In this document: positions 27,353 through 36,524 of the stretch, piece after piece | Layout: every line of letters starts with the position of its first letter | How positions within the stretch are numbered: position 1 is the first letter of the stretch | Source: Vibrio sonorensis | GTDB lineage: Bacteria > Pseudomonadota > Gammaproteobacteria > Enterobacterales > Vibrionaceae | Length of the DNA: 64,000 nt | Assembly (NCBI RefSeq): GCF_001854765.1 | Contig: NZ_LJJE01000071.1 | Location: forward strand, 1 to 64,000 | Direction of reading: 5' to 3' | Translations under genes and position numbers: made by a program | The notes under the pieces: generated by a model | What the model was told of the DNA's origin: nothing | The model's database searches: none | Seen by the model: only the letters and a program-made list of their open reading frames with translations

Positions 27353-28070
27353 AGATCCAAATTTCTTTGAGACGGGTACCTTTGGGGTAATGGTATGCGA
27401 GTTGTGCTTGTAGAAGCTCTGCAGTTGCTATGGCATCGGTCAACGCTTGATGAGGAGTGTAAGGCGGTAGCCCATAGCGAGTACGAGTCTGGCCTAAACG
27501 CATAGATGGTTTTTTCTTTCCTTTGATCCAGTTGACTAAACCCGAATAGGACTTCTCATAAAGGCGAGATTCGATGTCCATGGTATCAACAACAGGAAAC
27601 TCTATCCCTTCACCAATTCGCAAGCGCAGTGCATGGTCTAAAAAGCCTCTTTCTATAGGGTGGTAGTGTACAACGCAAACATGGCCAGCCATCTGTTCAA
27701 GTACTTTTGGAAACACGGCGGAGAAATCTGGTGCTCCCATCAGGTCATTATGCGTTATCCCGTGAATCACCACTGATTGCTCGTTAAGTGCTTTTCGCGG
27801 CCTGACGGTCCAATGTTTAGCTTGATTAAGCAAGATGCGATTAAGGGTAAAGGGCACTGTTCCAATGGTAATGATCTCGTTCTTGAACGGGTCTAAACCT
27901 GTAGTTTCGAAATCCATCGCTAGAAAAGTGATGTTTTCTATTGCTGTCTCAGGCGCGGGTAAAGGCTGCGAGAAGTAGTGTTTAAGGGCTGGGTCAGACA
28001 CCTCAAGCGCCTTGGATGCATATCTGGACTGCCAATCTGGGTGTAGAGTATTTTTGTCTCTTTTAAACAT
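27351..28070 (-). CDS. DnaQ-like 3'-5' exonuclease (DEDDh)
   Basis: A 239-aa exonuclease of the Pol III epsilon type. Exo I reads MDFETTGLD (D53, E55), Exo II is around VVHYHPIERGFLD, and Exo III is HQALTDA, giving the DEDDh set. It is separated by only 4 bp from the upstream cNMP/CBS/DUF294 gene, a pairing seen in many gammaproteobacteria. It is not the replicative dnaQ, which sits next to rnhA. Substrate unknown. Confidence 0.87.
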   Translation of the reverse strand: MFKRDKNTLHPDWQSRYASKALEVSDPALKHYFSQPLPAPETAIENITFLAMDFETTGLDPFKNEIITIGTVPFTLNRILLNQAKHWTVRPRKALNEQSVVIHGITHNDLMGAPDFSAVFPKVLEQMAGHVCVVHYHPIERGFLDHALRLRIGEGIEFPVVDTMDIESRLYEKSYSGLVNWIKGKKKPSMRLGQTRTRYGLPPYTPHQALTDAIATAELLQAQLAYHYPKGTRLKEIWI

Positions 28071-28074
28071 GGGT

Positions 28075-29961
28075 TTAACTCAACTGATTGCTGGCCTGAT
28101 AACGAAACTTGAGGAAATTCTGTGCTTTGCTAAGGATCTGGAACGCATCCTTTAAGTTTCGGCGCTCGAAGTCGGATAAGTTTTCTGGCTCTATGTTGTT
28201 GTCTGGGTCTATGGATTGTTCTACATCTAATGCTTGGTGGCGGATGCGAACCATAGAGATAAACTCCATGGCGTCGCGCAGGTCTTCGCCACGACCCTTT
28301 GGCAAAATGCCGGCATCGATAACATCGTCTAGTCGTTCAAATGAGTTTTTAGAAGAGGAACCAACCGCTAAAGCGTGAACGCGTATCAGATCTGCTAATG
28401 GTGCCGTACCCCGTCGTTTGAGGTTGATGGAATTGTTATGGCGTCCGTCTTTTTCCATAACAAAATCTTTAAAAAAGCCAAGAGGCGGTGTGCGATTGAG
28501 TGCGTTTCTCGCCAAACATGCCAAAAAGCGATTGTTTTTGCGCGCGCGTCGAACGATAAACCCATTGAGGTGTTCTGCCCATTTCAACTTGCCATAGACG
28601 CCATCGAGGTCGAAGAAAATAGACGCGTTGAGCAGGGCTTTGGGGTTGGGGTTATCAATCCAATCTGCAAAACACTCTTCCCACTCTTTTCGCGTCATGC
28701 GCCACATTGGATTGGTGGCCATTATGTCACCAGTGCAGTAGGTATAGCCACAGCGATGTAAGCCGTCGCTAACTAATTTAGCGAGATCCGCAAAGTACTG
28801 GTCGTGCTCTTCTGATACGTAGGTGTCATCCAAGATGATGGCGTTATCTTGATCCGTTACTAATAACTGCTCATCTCGTCCCATCGAACCCAACGCGACA
28901 AAGCAATAAGGGATGGGGGGCTCACCCAATGCCATCTCTGCCAGTTCGATTATGCGCTGCTTAAAACTGCGTCCGATCACTGACATCGCCGTTCCGACCA
29001 TGTGTGAATTGGCATCTTCGTTGACCAGTCGTACAAAACTATCTTTGACTTGTTCTGAAAGCTCAACTAGGTCGTCAATTGACTGTTGCTGATAGATACT
29101 ACTTACTAATAAAAGCGAGTTTTGAGATTCGTAACGTACGATATCTGTCGTTTCGATAATCCCAATTGGTTTTTTGTCCTTAAGTACAGGAAGGTGATGG
29201 ACGTTGTATCTCAGCATGGTCAACATGGCTTCATATACATAGGCGTTGTGATCCAATGAAATGACTTCATTGGTCATGACACTACTGACTTCATCACTAG
29301 GATCTAAGCCTTGAGCGAGCACGCGAGTACACAAGTCTCTGTCGGTGATGATGCCCATTACCGTGTTGCTGTCTTCGTCGTCTTGGCCTCGTTCTGAATC
29401 GATAATCAGCAGCGAAGAGACCTGTTCTTCAGCCATTTTAATCGCGGCATTTTGAATCGTTTCAGATTTATCCACAAACAGTGCATCGCGAGTGAGCAAG
29501 GTTCTTACTTTTGATGTGGTCAGGTCGTTTTGCTCACTGGAACTAGATACTGCTTGTCGCAGGCGTGCGTTGTCATCAACCTCGACAAAATCGGCAAAGT
29601 TATCATAGTTGTCGTAAAGGTTTTGAAAAACGCTTTCAGGAATACAGTAGAGAAGAGTATCTTCAATCGCTTTCGCTGGGAAACGCACTTTATTGTTGGT
29701 GAGCAGTCCCATCTGGCCAAATAGATCACCTTGATCCAAGCGATTGTAAAGTTCTCCCTTGCGTCGGTATACCTCAACGGCGCCGCTTCTCACCATGTAG
29801 AGGTCATGTATTTCATCACCAAATTCAATGACTTGTAGTCCTTGGCGAACATAGCTGATTTCTATGTTCTGACTGACTTCTTTTAGTATCTCTTCATCGA
29901 GGTCTTTAAAAGGAGGGTGAAGAGAGAGAAAGTTTTGAATTTCAATTAATTCTGCATCCAT
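28075..29961 (-). CDS. cNMP-binding / CBS / DUF294 putative nucleotidyltransferase
   Basis: A 628-aa signalling protein. A cyclic-nucleotide-binding domain covers about 15-135, two CBS motifs about 150-280 (including VMGIITDRDLCTR and KKPIGIIETTDIVRY), then a GlnD-like nucleotidyltransferase core (about 340-470) with GSMGRDEQ and the DQDN pair, and the DUF294 C-terminal domain to the end. Known relatives are thought to modify a partner protein according to nucleotide signals; no substrate is established. It overlaps transcriptionally with the exonuclease immediately downstream. The frame is intact. Confidence 0.88.
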   Translation of the reverse strand: MDAELIEIQNFLSLHPPFKDLDEEILKEVSQNIEISYVRQGLQVIEFGDEIHDLYMVRSGAVEVYRRKGELYNRLDQGDLFGQMGLLTNNKVRFPAKAIEDTLLYCIPESVFQNLYDNYDNFADFVEVDDNARLRQAVSSSSEQNDLTTSKVRTLLTRDALFVDKSETIQNAAIKMAEEQVSSLLIIDSERGQDDEDSNTVMGIITDRDLCTRVLAQGLDPSDEVSSVMTNEVISLDHNAYVYEAMLTMLRYNVHHLPVLKDKKPIGIIETTDIVRYESQNSLLLVSSIYQQQSIDDLVELSEQVKDSFVRLVNEDANSHMVGTAMSVIGRSFKQRIIELAEMALGEPPIPYCFVALGSMGRDEQLLVTDQDNAIILDDTYVSEEHDQYFADLAKLVSDGLHRCGYTYCTGDIMATNPMWRMTRKEWEECFADWIDNPNPKALLNASIFFDLDGVYGKLKWAEHLNGFIVRRARKNNRFLACLARNALNRTPPLGFFKDFVMEKDGRHNNSINLKRRGTAPLADLIRVHALAVGSSSKNSFERLDDVIDAGILPKGRGEDLRDAMEFISMVRIRHQALDVEQSIDPDNNIEPENLSDFERRNLKDAFQILSKAQNFLKFRYQASNQLS

Positions 29962-30172
29962 GTGGCTATTTTCGGTCGTGACTACATCTTACATTATGGT
30001 ACAGGAAACTGAATTTGCTGCACAGATTAGCCAATGGAATGACGCCATAAAATCGGCGAAATTACAGCGAGTTAACATAAAAAATTAATTAGTAGAAACT
30101 GCGTGCAAGAGGATTATTTTGCCATTATTATTCGCCACTTCGTTACGTATCTCCCCACCTTAAAATAACAAT

Positions 30173-32050
30173 ATGACTTTAAAACAAAAACTCATCGGTG
30201 CTAGCGTTCTCGCTGGTATGCTGATGGCGAGCGTTTTAACTTGGCTCGCGACTGAACAACTTAACATTCAAACCAGACAAAGTGTTTTCACTAGAGCAGA
30301 GAGCTTAAGCAAAGTAGCCACCGCTGGGATATCTGATTGGATTAAAATTCGAAAAGATATTGCACGCGCATTTAATGATTTTTCTCAACAGGAGGACGTT
30401 GTTCCATATTTGCAGTTAGCCAGAACTGCAGGTGGCTTCGACGACATCTTTTTAGGCACACCAGAAGGTGACATGTTGCGTTCTCATCCGGAAAGAAACC
30501 GAGCAGGGTACGATCCGCGAGTTAGACCGTGGTACAAAGAGGCCGAGAAAGCGAGGCAGCAAATTATAACTACTGCTTATGCTGACGCGATTACTCAAGC
30601 TCTATTGGTCACCATTGCCGAACCTGTCCACCGCAATGGAAAGTTTGTTGGCGTTGTAGGCGCTGACGTTCTTATTGATCAATTGGTCGACGATGTGATT
30701 AAGCTGGACGCAGGCAAAAATGCTTATACTATGTTAATCGATACTCAAGATGGCACTGTCTTAGCACACCCAGACCGCTCGTTGTCTCTTAAACCTGTTA
30801 CACAGATTGTACCCAGCCTGACAATTGGACGCATAAAAGAAGCCGCTCGTACGGGACAAGTTCAGCTTGTGAACCAAAACGGCAGGGAAGTGATTTATTT
30901 CTTTAGTCAGGTTCCTGAAACAAGCTGGATCTTTGCTATTGAAATGGATAGAGCGACGGAAGAGGCAGGGCAAACCGAACTCGTTAAAGAGCTGCTAATT
31001 ACTGTTGCTATTATCACGGTGTTTGTCATCGCGATATTGTGGTGGCTAGTGAACTTCTTGTTTAGAGATCTAACCCGTGTTTCCAAGGCGTTAGAACAGA
31101 TCGCGTCAGGAGAAGGAGATCTCACCCAGCGTCTTGAACCGCTCAGTAACGATGAAGTGGGTAAGCTGGCATCAAACTTCAATATTTTTATTGGCAATAT
31201 GCACGCTATGATTGTCAAATTACAACAGGTATCTACGGCTCTGTCTGAGCAAGCCCGCTTTACCGCAGAGCACGCCAGCGAGCGAAGTGCCCGTATACGA
31301 ACTCAACAAGACGAAATCAATATGGTCGCTACCGCGATCAATGAAATGGCCGCTGCCACCCAAGAGATCGCGAATAACGCTGATAACACGGCTCAAAGTT
31401 CAGCAGAAGCAGTAACCGCGTGTGAGCACGGAAGTGGTCAGGTAAGTCAAACCCAGTCTTCAATTCAAAATCTTGCTCATGAAGTACAAGTCGCGACCAC
31501 TGTTATCGCTGAATTGGAAACTCATGGGCGAAGTATTAGCACTATTTTGGGGACCATTCAAGATATCGCTGAACAGACTAATTTACTGGCACTTAACGCT
31601 GCTATCGAAGCTGCAAGGGCCGGAGAACAGGGAAGGGGTTTTGCCGTGGTTGCCGATGAAGTGCGCGTGCTAAGTCAACGTACTCACGCCTCAACGCAAG
31701 AAATTCAACAAATGATTGAAACCCTCCAAGGAACCACCGGAAAAGCGGTATCTATTATGGGTGATAGTCGCAACCTAGCGGATACTAGTGTGGTTGATGC
31801 AGATTCTGCAGCAGTGAGCCTGAATCAAATTCAGCATGCAGTAGAGAAGATCAGTGATATGGCCACTCAGATCGCTTCAGCGGCCGAAGAGCAGGCTTCG
31901 GTAACTTCGGAAATCACTCGAAATACAGTCGGTATTCGCGATGTATCTAATGAGTTAGCCCAAGAAACGCACCAAGCTGCCGAGCAGGCCACTGAGCTTT
32001 CTGAGCTCTCCCATCAGTTAGAAAATGAAATTAACCGTTTTAAGCTCTAA
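30173..32050 (+). CDS. Methyl-accepting chemotaxis protein with Cache sensor
   Basis: A 625-aa chemoreceptor. TM1 is about 7-29, the periplasmic double-Cache domain about 33-270 (with [14 protein letters not shown] and [11 protein letters not shown] motifs), TM2 about 270-295, HAMP about 297-350, and the cytoplasmic signalling hairpin about 360-625, whose tip reads [23 protein letters not shown]. dCache_1 receptors often bind amino acids or other small organic ligands. There is no C-terminal CheR-tethering pentapeptide. Single gene with its own terminator. Confidence 0.93.
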   Translation: MTLKQKLIGASVLAGMLMASVLTWLATEQLNIQTRQSVFTRAESLSKVATAGISDWIKIRKDIARAFNDFSQQEDVVPYLQLARTAGGFDDIFLGTPEGDMLRSHPERNRAGYDPRVRPWYKEAEKARQQIITTAYADAITQALLVTIAEPVHRNGKFVGVVGADVLIDQLVDDVIKLDAGKNAYTMLIDTQDGTVLAHPDRSLSLKPVTQIVPSLTIGRIKEAARTGQVQLVNQNGREVIYFFSQVPETSWIFAIEMDRATEEAGQTELVKELLITVAIITVFVIAILWWLVNFLFRDLTRVSKALEQIASGEGDLTQRLEPLSNDEVGKLASNFNIFIGNMHAMIVKLQQVSTALSEQARFTAEHASERSARIRTQQDEINMVATAINEMAAATQEIANNADNTAQSSAEAVTACEHGSGQVSQTQSSIQNLAHEVQVATTVIAELETHGRSISTILGTIQDIAEQTNLLALNAAIEAARAGEQGRGFAVVADEVRVLSQRTHASTQEIQQMIETLQGTTGKAVSIMGDSRNLADTSVVDADSAAVSLNQIQHAVEKISDMATQIASAAEEQASVTSEITRNTVGIRDVSNELAQETHQAAEQATELSELSHQLENEINRFKL

Positions 32051-32068
32051 CAAGTAACATCAGACAAA

Positions 32069-32098
32069 AAAGGCTTCCAATGGGAAGCCTTTCTTTTA
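32069..32098. terminator. Terminator of the chemoreceptor gene
   Basis: Perfect 10-bp stem AAAGGCTTCC/GGAAGCCTTT with AATG loop, then CTTTT. It is also symmetric enough to end purC transcripts from the other side. Confidence 0.85.
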
Positions 32099-32111
32099 TC
32101 CACTGCGCGAG

Positions 32112-33215
32112 TTAGTCGACTAAGCCGTAGTCGCGTTTTAGAACGTCGATAATTTCTTGCTTAGGATTTTCACTAACGACAACTGGCTTGCCCGTTACCT
32201 TTTCTGCGATCTTGGTATAAGTCTCAGAAACAGACATGATGGCTTCGATAGGCAGTGCGTTATCTACCGCTAGTTGCGAACGTTCATCCATGCGGTCTTT
32301 GTTTAGCAAGATATCTGGGTCTGGGAAGTGATTAAGTAGGAAGTGACGGAAACCCTCTTTCGAGTTTTCGATGATTTTCCCTTCGTTATAGGCTTTTTCA
32401 TCCCAAAGACGTGAAGAATCTGGCGTACCCACTTCATCCATGTAAATGATCTTTTCTTTGCCAGATGCATCGGTGACATAACCAAATTCGAACTTAGTGT
32501 CGACAAAGATTTGGCCAATGTTAGCAAGTGCGTCACTGATAACACCGAAACCTTCTTTTAGAAGCTTTTCGTATACTGCTATATCTTCTTTGGCTGTGAA
32601 GTTAAACGCAGCAAAATTATCTTCGATGTTAGTACGTGTAATGTTTACATCATCAACTTCAGGAACGCCTTTAATCCCCTTCAAAATGCCTTTTGTCGAA
32701 GGAGTAATAAGAAGATCTGAAAGGGCTTTGTCTTTTTCTAAACCTTCTGGCAGGTTGATACCACAGAACTCGCGTTCGCCATTGGCATAAGCACGCCACA
32801 TAGATCCGGTGATGTATTTGCGGCAGATCGCCTCGATCATGATCGGTTTTGCTTTTTGAACAATCCAAACCAATGGGTGGGGAATATCAAGAATATGGCT
32901 GTCCGCAAGACCGTGCTCTTTAAACAAAGAAAACCAGTGGTTTGAAATGGCATTAAGCGCTGCACCTTTTCCGGGTACACCTTTAATGCCACCTTCACCG
33001 TGCCAAATACAGTCGAATGCAGAGATTCTGTCACTGATCACCATAATAGCCAGTGGTGCATCGGCCGCGACATCGTAACCTTTTTCTTTAATAAGACGGG
33101 CGCTGTCTTCTTCTGTTAGCCAATAGACAGAACGCACTTTCCCACTGTGAACGGGTTTATCGGTGCGGATTGGGAGATCATCGTTGACGGCAAGTACTTG
33201 CTGCGCGAGGGTCAT
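32112..33215 (-). CDS. purC: Phosphoribosylaminoimidazolesuccinocarboxamide (SAICAR) synthase
   Basis: A 367-aa ATP-dependent enzyme joining CAIR and aspartate in purine synthesis. It is the long form found in vibrios, with an N-terminal KVRSVYWL nucleotide loop, [25 protein letters not shown] and [12 protein letters not shown] motifs, all conserved. A PurR box lies 104 bp upstream of the start. Single-gene unit, with the chemoreceptor terminator just beyond its stop. Confidence 0.96.
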   Translation of the reverse strand: MTLAQQVLAVNDDLPIRTDKPVHSGKVRSVYWLTEEDSARLIKEKGYDVAADAPLAIMVISDRISAFDCIWHGEGGIKGVPGKGAALNAISNHWFSLFKEHGLADSHILDIPHPLVWIVQKAKPIMIEAICRKYITGSMWRAYANGEREFCGINLPEGLEKDKALSDLLITPSTKGILKGIKGVPEVDDVNITRTNIEDNFAAFNFTAKEDIAVYEKLLKEGFGVISDALANIGQIFVDTKFEFGYVTDASGKEKIIYMDEVGTPDSSRLWDEKAYNEGKIIENSKEGFRHFLLNHFPDPDILLNKDRMDERSQLAVDNALPIEAIMSVSETYTKIAEKVTGKPVVVSENPKQEIIDVLKRDYGLVD

Positions 33216-33318
33216 TGAAACTTTCCTCTGTTAACAACCTAAAAACAGGGTTATCAATCTATATCGATAACCGAACTGAGAGGCATGATACCAGATCTTG
33301 ATTATCCCGCCAGACAAA

Positions 33319-33334
33319 AAGCAAACGTTTGCGC
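33319..33334 (-). promoter_or_regulatory. PurR operator of purC
   Basis: AAGCAAACGTTTGCGC matches the PUR box ACGCAAACGTTTGCGT at 14 of 16 bases. PurR with hypoxanthine or guanine would repress purC. Confidence 0.85.
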
Positions 33335-33374
33335 ATTTTTTTACCAGCGCTTCTAAAAGGAGCGACAAGCAGAC

Positions 33375-33399
33375 ATAAAAAAGCCTCTCAAGGAGAGGC
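33375..33399 (-). terminator. Terminator of sulA
   Basis: On the minus strand GCCTCTC/GAGAGGC (7 bp, 3-base loop) followed by TTTTTT. Confidence 0.85.
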
Positions 33400-33427
33400 C
33401 AAACAGCATAGATTTTCGAAGAGCTTA

Positions 33428-33826
33428 TTAGTGATACTTAGATGCTCTGCCCTCGACGAAAAAGACTTCACACTGATGCTTTGCCGCAAGCTCTTTCAAG
33501 AGCTGTTGATTAATAGGTTCAATCTGGCTGGATGCCACTACAGCGCTGGCATTACCACATTTGATGGCCTGAATAACAATTTCCATTTCAGATTTTTTCT
33601 GCGACGGTTTCATCTGAATAATCTGCTGGCAGCGCACTTGATGGCTAGCAAATTGCTCGTAATCAGGACGTGGACATTCAGAAGTGAACAGTATCCATTG
33701 GCTTTGATTCGATAACTGGGCAAGACGGTCAAGTTCTTGGTTGCTCATCGCCATAGGAAAAGTTGGCTGAGCTAATACGTTGAAACGAGAGTAGTTTTGA
33801 ATTGCAGAGTTTGTTTGAATCATCAT
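33428..33826 (-). CDS. sulA: SOS cell-division inhibitor SulA
   Basis: A 132-aa SulA-family protein, shorter than the 169-aa E. coli form as in other vibrios. SulA blocks FtsZ polymerisation during DNA damage. The central segment NQSQWILFTSECPRP and the C-terminal half resemble the RecA-like fold of the family. The strongest support is a near-consensus LexA box 18 bp upstream of the start. The start MM has AGGAAC as its ribosome site. Confidence 0.85.
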   Translation of the reverse strand: MMIQTNSAIQNYSRFNVLAQPTFPMAMSNQELDRLAQLSNQSQWILFTSECPRPDYEQFASHQVRCQQIIQMKPSQKKSEMEIVIQAIKCGNASAVVASSQIEPINQQLLKELAAKHQCEVFFVEGRASKYH

Positions 33827-33844
33827 ACTGTTCCTATATCCAAG

Positions 33845-33860
33845 CTGTATGTCTATACAG
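33845..33860 (-). promoter_or_regulatory. LexA (SOS) box of sulA
   Basis: CTGTATGTCTATACAG fits CTGT-N8-ACAG exactly, with TA-rich flanks typical of gammaproteobacterial LexA sites. Confidence 0.92.
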
Positions 33861-34001
33861 TATGTTTAAATGATCAGTATGGCAAGTGTTTTTGTGTGAA
33901 TTTTGTACGTTTAATGTCGCTATAAAGCCAATGATTGATTTTAAGGTGTTGAAAAATAAGGGTTGTTTTGATGTGTTGGCTTTTGTGCGTTTGTTTTTAA
34001 A

Positions 34002-34017
34002 TGTGACCTAGATCACA
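34002..34017 (+). promoter_or_regulatory. CRP-cAMP binding site in gene-less region
   Basis: AATGTGACCTAGATCACACA carries both half-sites TGTGA and TCACA with a 6-bp spacer, essentially consensus. It does not sit next to an annotated start: the nearest is sulA, 176 bp away on the minus strand. On the plus side TATACAGTAG lies about 25 bp downstream, where a -10 element would be expected. Confidence 0.75.
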
Positions 34018-34044
34018 CAGTGTTATACAGGTGTATACAGTAGT

Positions 34045-34165
34045 TTTACTGGAAGACGATTGAATGTGCGACTTAGTCAAAGTGGTGAGTTGCTCGATGA
34101 GGGTTTTGTTTGTAATTCGGGAAGTTCCGATTTAAATAAGCAAAAAGCGCCATTAGGCGCTTTTT
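34045..34165 (+). ncRNA. Candidate CRP-activated small RNA
   Basis: A roughly 120-nt plus-strand interval begins downstream of a consensus CRP site with a plausible -10 (TATACAGT at 34034-34041) and ends at a perfect Rho-independent terminator (34142-34165). It contains no open reading frame of note. The same terminator also serves the convergent minus-strand gene, so the arrangement could be coincidental. It does not resemble the sequences of Spot 42, CyaR or Qrr as I know them. Inference only. Confidence 0.3.
34142..34165. terminator. Bidirectional terminator
   Basis: Perfect 10-bp stem AAAAAGCGCC/GGCGCTTTTT with ATTA loop, with A- and T-tracts on both strands. Confidence 0.9.
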
Positions 34166-34183
34166 CTCTTCCTTGGAGATAGA

Positions 34184-34369
34184 CTAGCGCAAGCTTTGTG
34201 CTTGACGCTGCCGCTGTTGTAATTCAGCGATGTTGAACTGACGGACATCCAAAGTGGCCAAATCATGACACTCTCTACATGAGTGGTGGCATTTTCCATC
34301 AACGTATTCGTGTTTGGTCAGTAGACTTGGCTTTTTGCACCAGTCGCAGACCCCTTCAATTGTGAACAT
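34184..34369 (-). CDS. Small putative zinc-binding protein (61 aa)
   Basis: A 61-aa protein with two CxxC-type pairs, CDWC near residue 8 and CRECH near 31, plus HH nearby; together they look like a single zinc knuckle. The C-terminus is a Gln/Arg-rich helix (QQRQRQAQSLR). Family and role are unknown. A GGGGAGAT stretch provides a ribosome site. It is a single gene facing the candidate small RNA. Confidence 0.65.
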   Translation of the reverse strand: MFTIEGVCDWCKKPSLLTKHEYVDGKCHHSCRECHDLATLDVRQFNIAELQQRQRQAQSLR

Positions 34370-34538
34370 GGTTATCTCCCCACCTTTAACAACAGGTGTT
34401 ATTTTGGTGGCAGATTATGACATATTAGCCAAAGGCTGGTTAATCATTTGTTACGTAAACTGGGAGAGGGATCGATTGCGTCACCTTTATTTTCGGGCGA
34501 GATAACGCAATGGTTATTATAAATCAGATTAAGTGTAA

Positions 34539-35576
34539 CTATTTATTAACATGGGATAGGATGATTTTTAAGGCGTGGTTTAGACGCTTCATTTCATCTT
34601 CGCTGCCTTTCATATCTGGATGGTAGATTTTGGAAAGTTGTTTAAAGCGAGCTTTAATGACCTTTTCTTCAGGTATTTTTGAAGATGAAAAACCAAATAC
34701 GGCGCAAGCCAAAGCCAGTCTATTATCGGATTGTTTGGTTTGCTGAGATGATTGTGTTTTTTCTGCTAGCGCGCTTTGCATTTTCTTAAATTGCTTGAAC
34801 AAAGTTTCTAACTGTCGTTTTTGCTGCTTTATGGTAGTGGCTTGCTGTTCGATTTTCTCTTCTTTACGCTCTAGTGCTGCGTTGCCCGATAGAGCTACTT
34901 GATACTTTTTCCGCCAACGTCGATTGCTAAAAGCGTAATACAAGGCAATCACAAGGCAAAAAATACCAAAACCCGATATGGCATAGAGCGGAGTTGTGTT
35001 TTGCTTTGATTGAGTTTTGGTGGCAGGGGACTGGTTCGGATCTATATTGATGTTGTCATCAAGTAAAGTATCGTCGAGCAGGTCGATAGAGGCCACTTGC
35101 TTTGCTCGTTGTTGATTGAACTGCCTCTCTAATATCCGCGAGTAGTCGTTTTCCGCACTATCTGATTTATCAGCGGCTAAGCGATACCAAACTTCTGCCA
35201 TATCGATGCCTGATGGCGTCCTTGGCAGATTTTCGTACAGTGTCCCCAAGGCAATTTGCGCTTTTATGTTACCTAATATGGATTGCTCCGTGAGCCAATA
35301 GATGGCTTCTGGAATATCTTGCGGGGTATGACTGCCTTTAATGTATATGTTGGCCAACGCGAGCGTTGCTTCAGGATGGGCTTGTTCTGCTGCTTGAATA
35401 AACCAATAAATTGCGTCTTGTTTCGCTTGCTCTGAGTTTTGCTCTTGGTACAAGCGAGCCAACTCATATTGAGCTTGTGCATCCTGATTTTCTGCTTTGG
35501 GCAGCAGTTCATCAACCGTAGACGCAAACGCGATATGGGATAAGAGGTAAAACAGTAACAGTAAGCTTGTTCGCAT
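34539..35576 (-). CDS. Membrane-anchored J-domain protein with Sel1-like repeats
   Basis: A 345-aa protein starting with a signal sequence (MRTSLLLLFYLLSHIAFA). Three Sel1/TPR-like repeats follow in the periplasmic part (about 30-155: AQYELARLYQEQN, ATLALANIYIKGS, AQIALGTLYENLP). A membrane helix is near 205-225, then a coiled coil (about 240-285), and a C-terminal J domain (about 295-345) with the HPD motif in SKIYHPDMKGSE that activates Hsp70/DnaK. The layout suggests a link from envelope sensing to cytoplasmic chaperone. I start at 35576 because a signal peptide begins there; the upstream 36-residue extension would bury it. Confidence 0.8.
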   Translation of the reverse strand: MRTSLLLLFYLLSHIAFASTVDELLPKAENQDAQAQYELARLYQEQNSEQAKQDAIYWFIQAAEQAHPEATLALANIYIKGSHTPQDIPEAIYWLTEQSILGNIKAQIALGTLYENLPRTPSGIDMAEVWYRLAADKSDSAENDYSRILERQFNQQRAKQVASIDLLDDTLLDDNINIDPNQSPATKTQSKQNTTPLYAISGFGIFCLVIALYYAFSNRRWRKKYQVALSGNAALERKEEKIEQQATTIKQQKRQLETLFKQFKKMQSALAEKTQSSQQTKQSDNRLALACAVFGFSSSKIPEEKVIKARFKQLSKIYHPDMKGSEDEMKRLNHALKIILSHVNK

Positions 35577-35680
35577 TGATTCTCTATTAATTTGCAAAAT
35601 TTTGACGCTGGCTTGATCATGGCATCCAACCCCAGATATGTGCAAGATTATTTTCAAATGCGAAAGCAATAATCTGATAA

Positions 35681-35713
35681 CCAAGTAGTTTTCAACTCTG
35701 GAAAACTACTTGG
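35681..35713. repeat. Perfect 13-bp inverted repeat between the lipoprotein and J-domain genes
   Basis: CCAAGTAGTTTTC / GAAAACTACTTGG with a 7-base loop. It lies 24 bp beyond the lipoprotein stop on the minus strand. The stem is long and there is no T-run after it, so it is either an unusual terminator or an operator. Confidence 0.75.
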
Positions 35714-35737
35714 CTTGTTCAAGGAACAGGACAGAGG

Positions 35738-36406
35738 CTATTTCAGCGGCAAGATCTGAATCTCTACGCGGCGGTTACAAGCACGACCTGACGTGGTGTC
35801 GTTGCTGCATAGTGGGAAACGCTCACCATTGCCGCGCGCAACTGCTCGGCCTGCTGCGACTCCCTGAGATAGTAGATAGCTTCTTACCGACTCTGCACGA
35901 CGCTCAGACAGAACTTGGTTGGTAGAATCACTACCAGTGCTGTCGGTGTGCCCGTCAATGACTAGGCTGGTATCTGGATACTCAACTAGGATACGTGCGA
36001 CGCCGCGAAGTGTGTTGTGAATACTAGAATCTAGGTTGTATTGGTTAGTTTGGAAACCAATGCCGTTTTCCATGCGCAGTAGCAGTTGATTTTCGCCAAC
36101 GCGTTCTACTTGTACACCTGAGTTCAGTAATTCTTTGCGAAGGGCAGCTTCTTGCTGGTCGAAGTAGTAACCAACACTGCCGCCAGCGACAGCGCCACCA
36201 AGTGCACCAATTGTTGCGTGTTGGCGACGTTCAGTTGCATCGTCACCCGTGGCTAGCCCGACTGCGGCTCCTGCTATAGCACCAATAATTGCACCAGTGG
36301 TTGCTGAGTTAGTTTCGCTCTCACCAGTGGTTGCGTTTTGTCTTTGTGTTGCCTGACAGCCTGTTAGGACAACAGCAATGGCTACAGCAAGGGTAAGTTT
36401 TTTCAT
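35738..36406 (-). CDS. OmpA-family lipoprotein with glycine-zipper domain
   Basis: A 222-aa outer-membrane lipoprotein resembling E. coli YiaD. The signal peptide ends in the lipobox LTGC (lipidated C17). A glycine-zipper segment (about 37-80: GAIIGAIAGAAVGLATG ... GALGGAVAGGSVG) follows, then a C-terminal OmpA/MotB peptidoglycan-binding domain (about 110-220) with DGHTDSTGS and LSERRAESVRSYL. It probably links the outer membrane to the cell wall. Confidence 0.9.
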   Translation of the reverse strand: MKKLTLAVAIAVVLTGCQATQRQNATTGESETNSATTGAIIGAIAGAAVGLATGDDATERRQHATIGALGGAVAGGSVGYYFDQQEAALRKELLNSGVQVERVGENQLLLRMENGIGFQTNQYNLDSSIHNTLRGVARILVEYPDTSLVIDGHTDSTGSDSTNQVLSERRAESVRSYLLSQGVAAGRAVARGNGERFPLCSNDTTSGRACNRRVEIQILPLK

Positions 36407-36524
36407 GACAATGGCTCCGTATGTTCATGTAGACATAACAAGTCTAAACCGTCTGCAGTACCATGTGTCAAAGTTATCGTTGAAATTTTACCAAATATTG
36501 ACTGAGTGAATAAAAGCTAGCCAA

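Noticed and set aside
34020..34041. TATACAG direct repeat near the CRP site, first read as a second LexA box
   Set aside because: The spacing CTGT-N8-ACAG is not met; only the sulA box qualifies.
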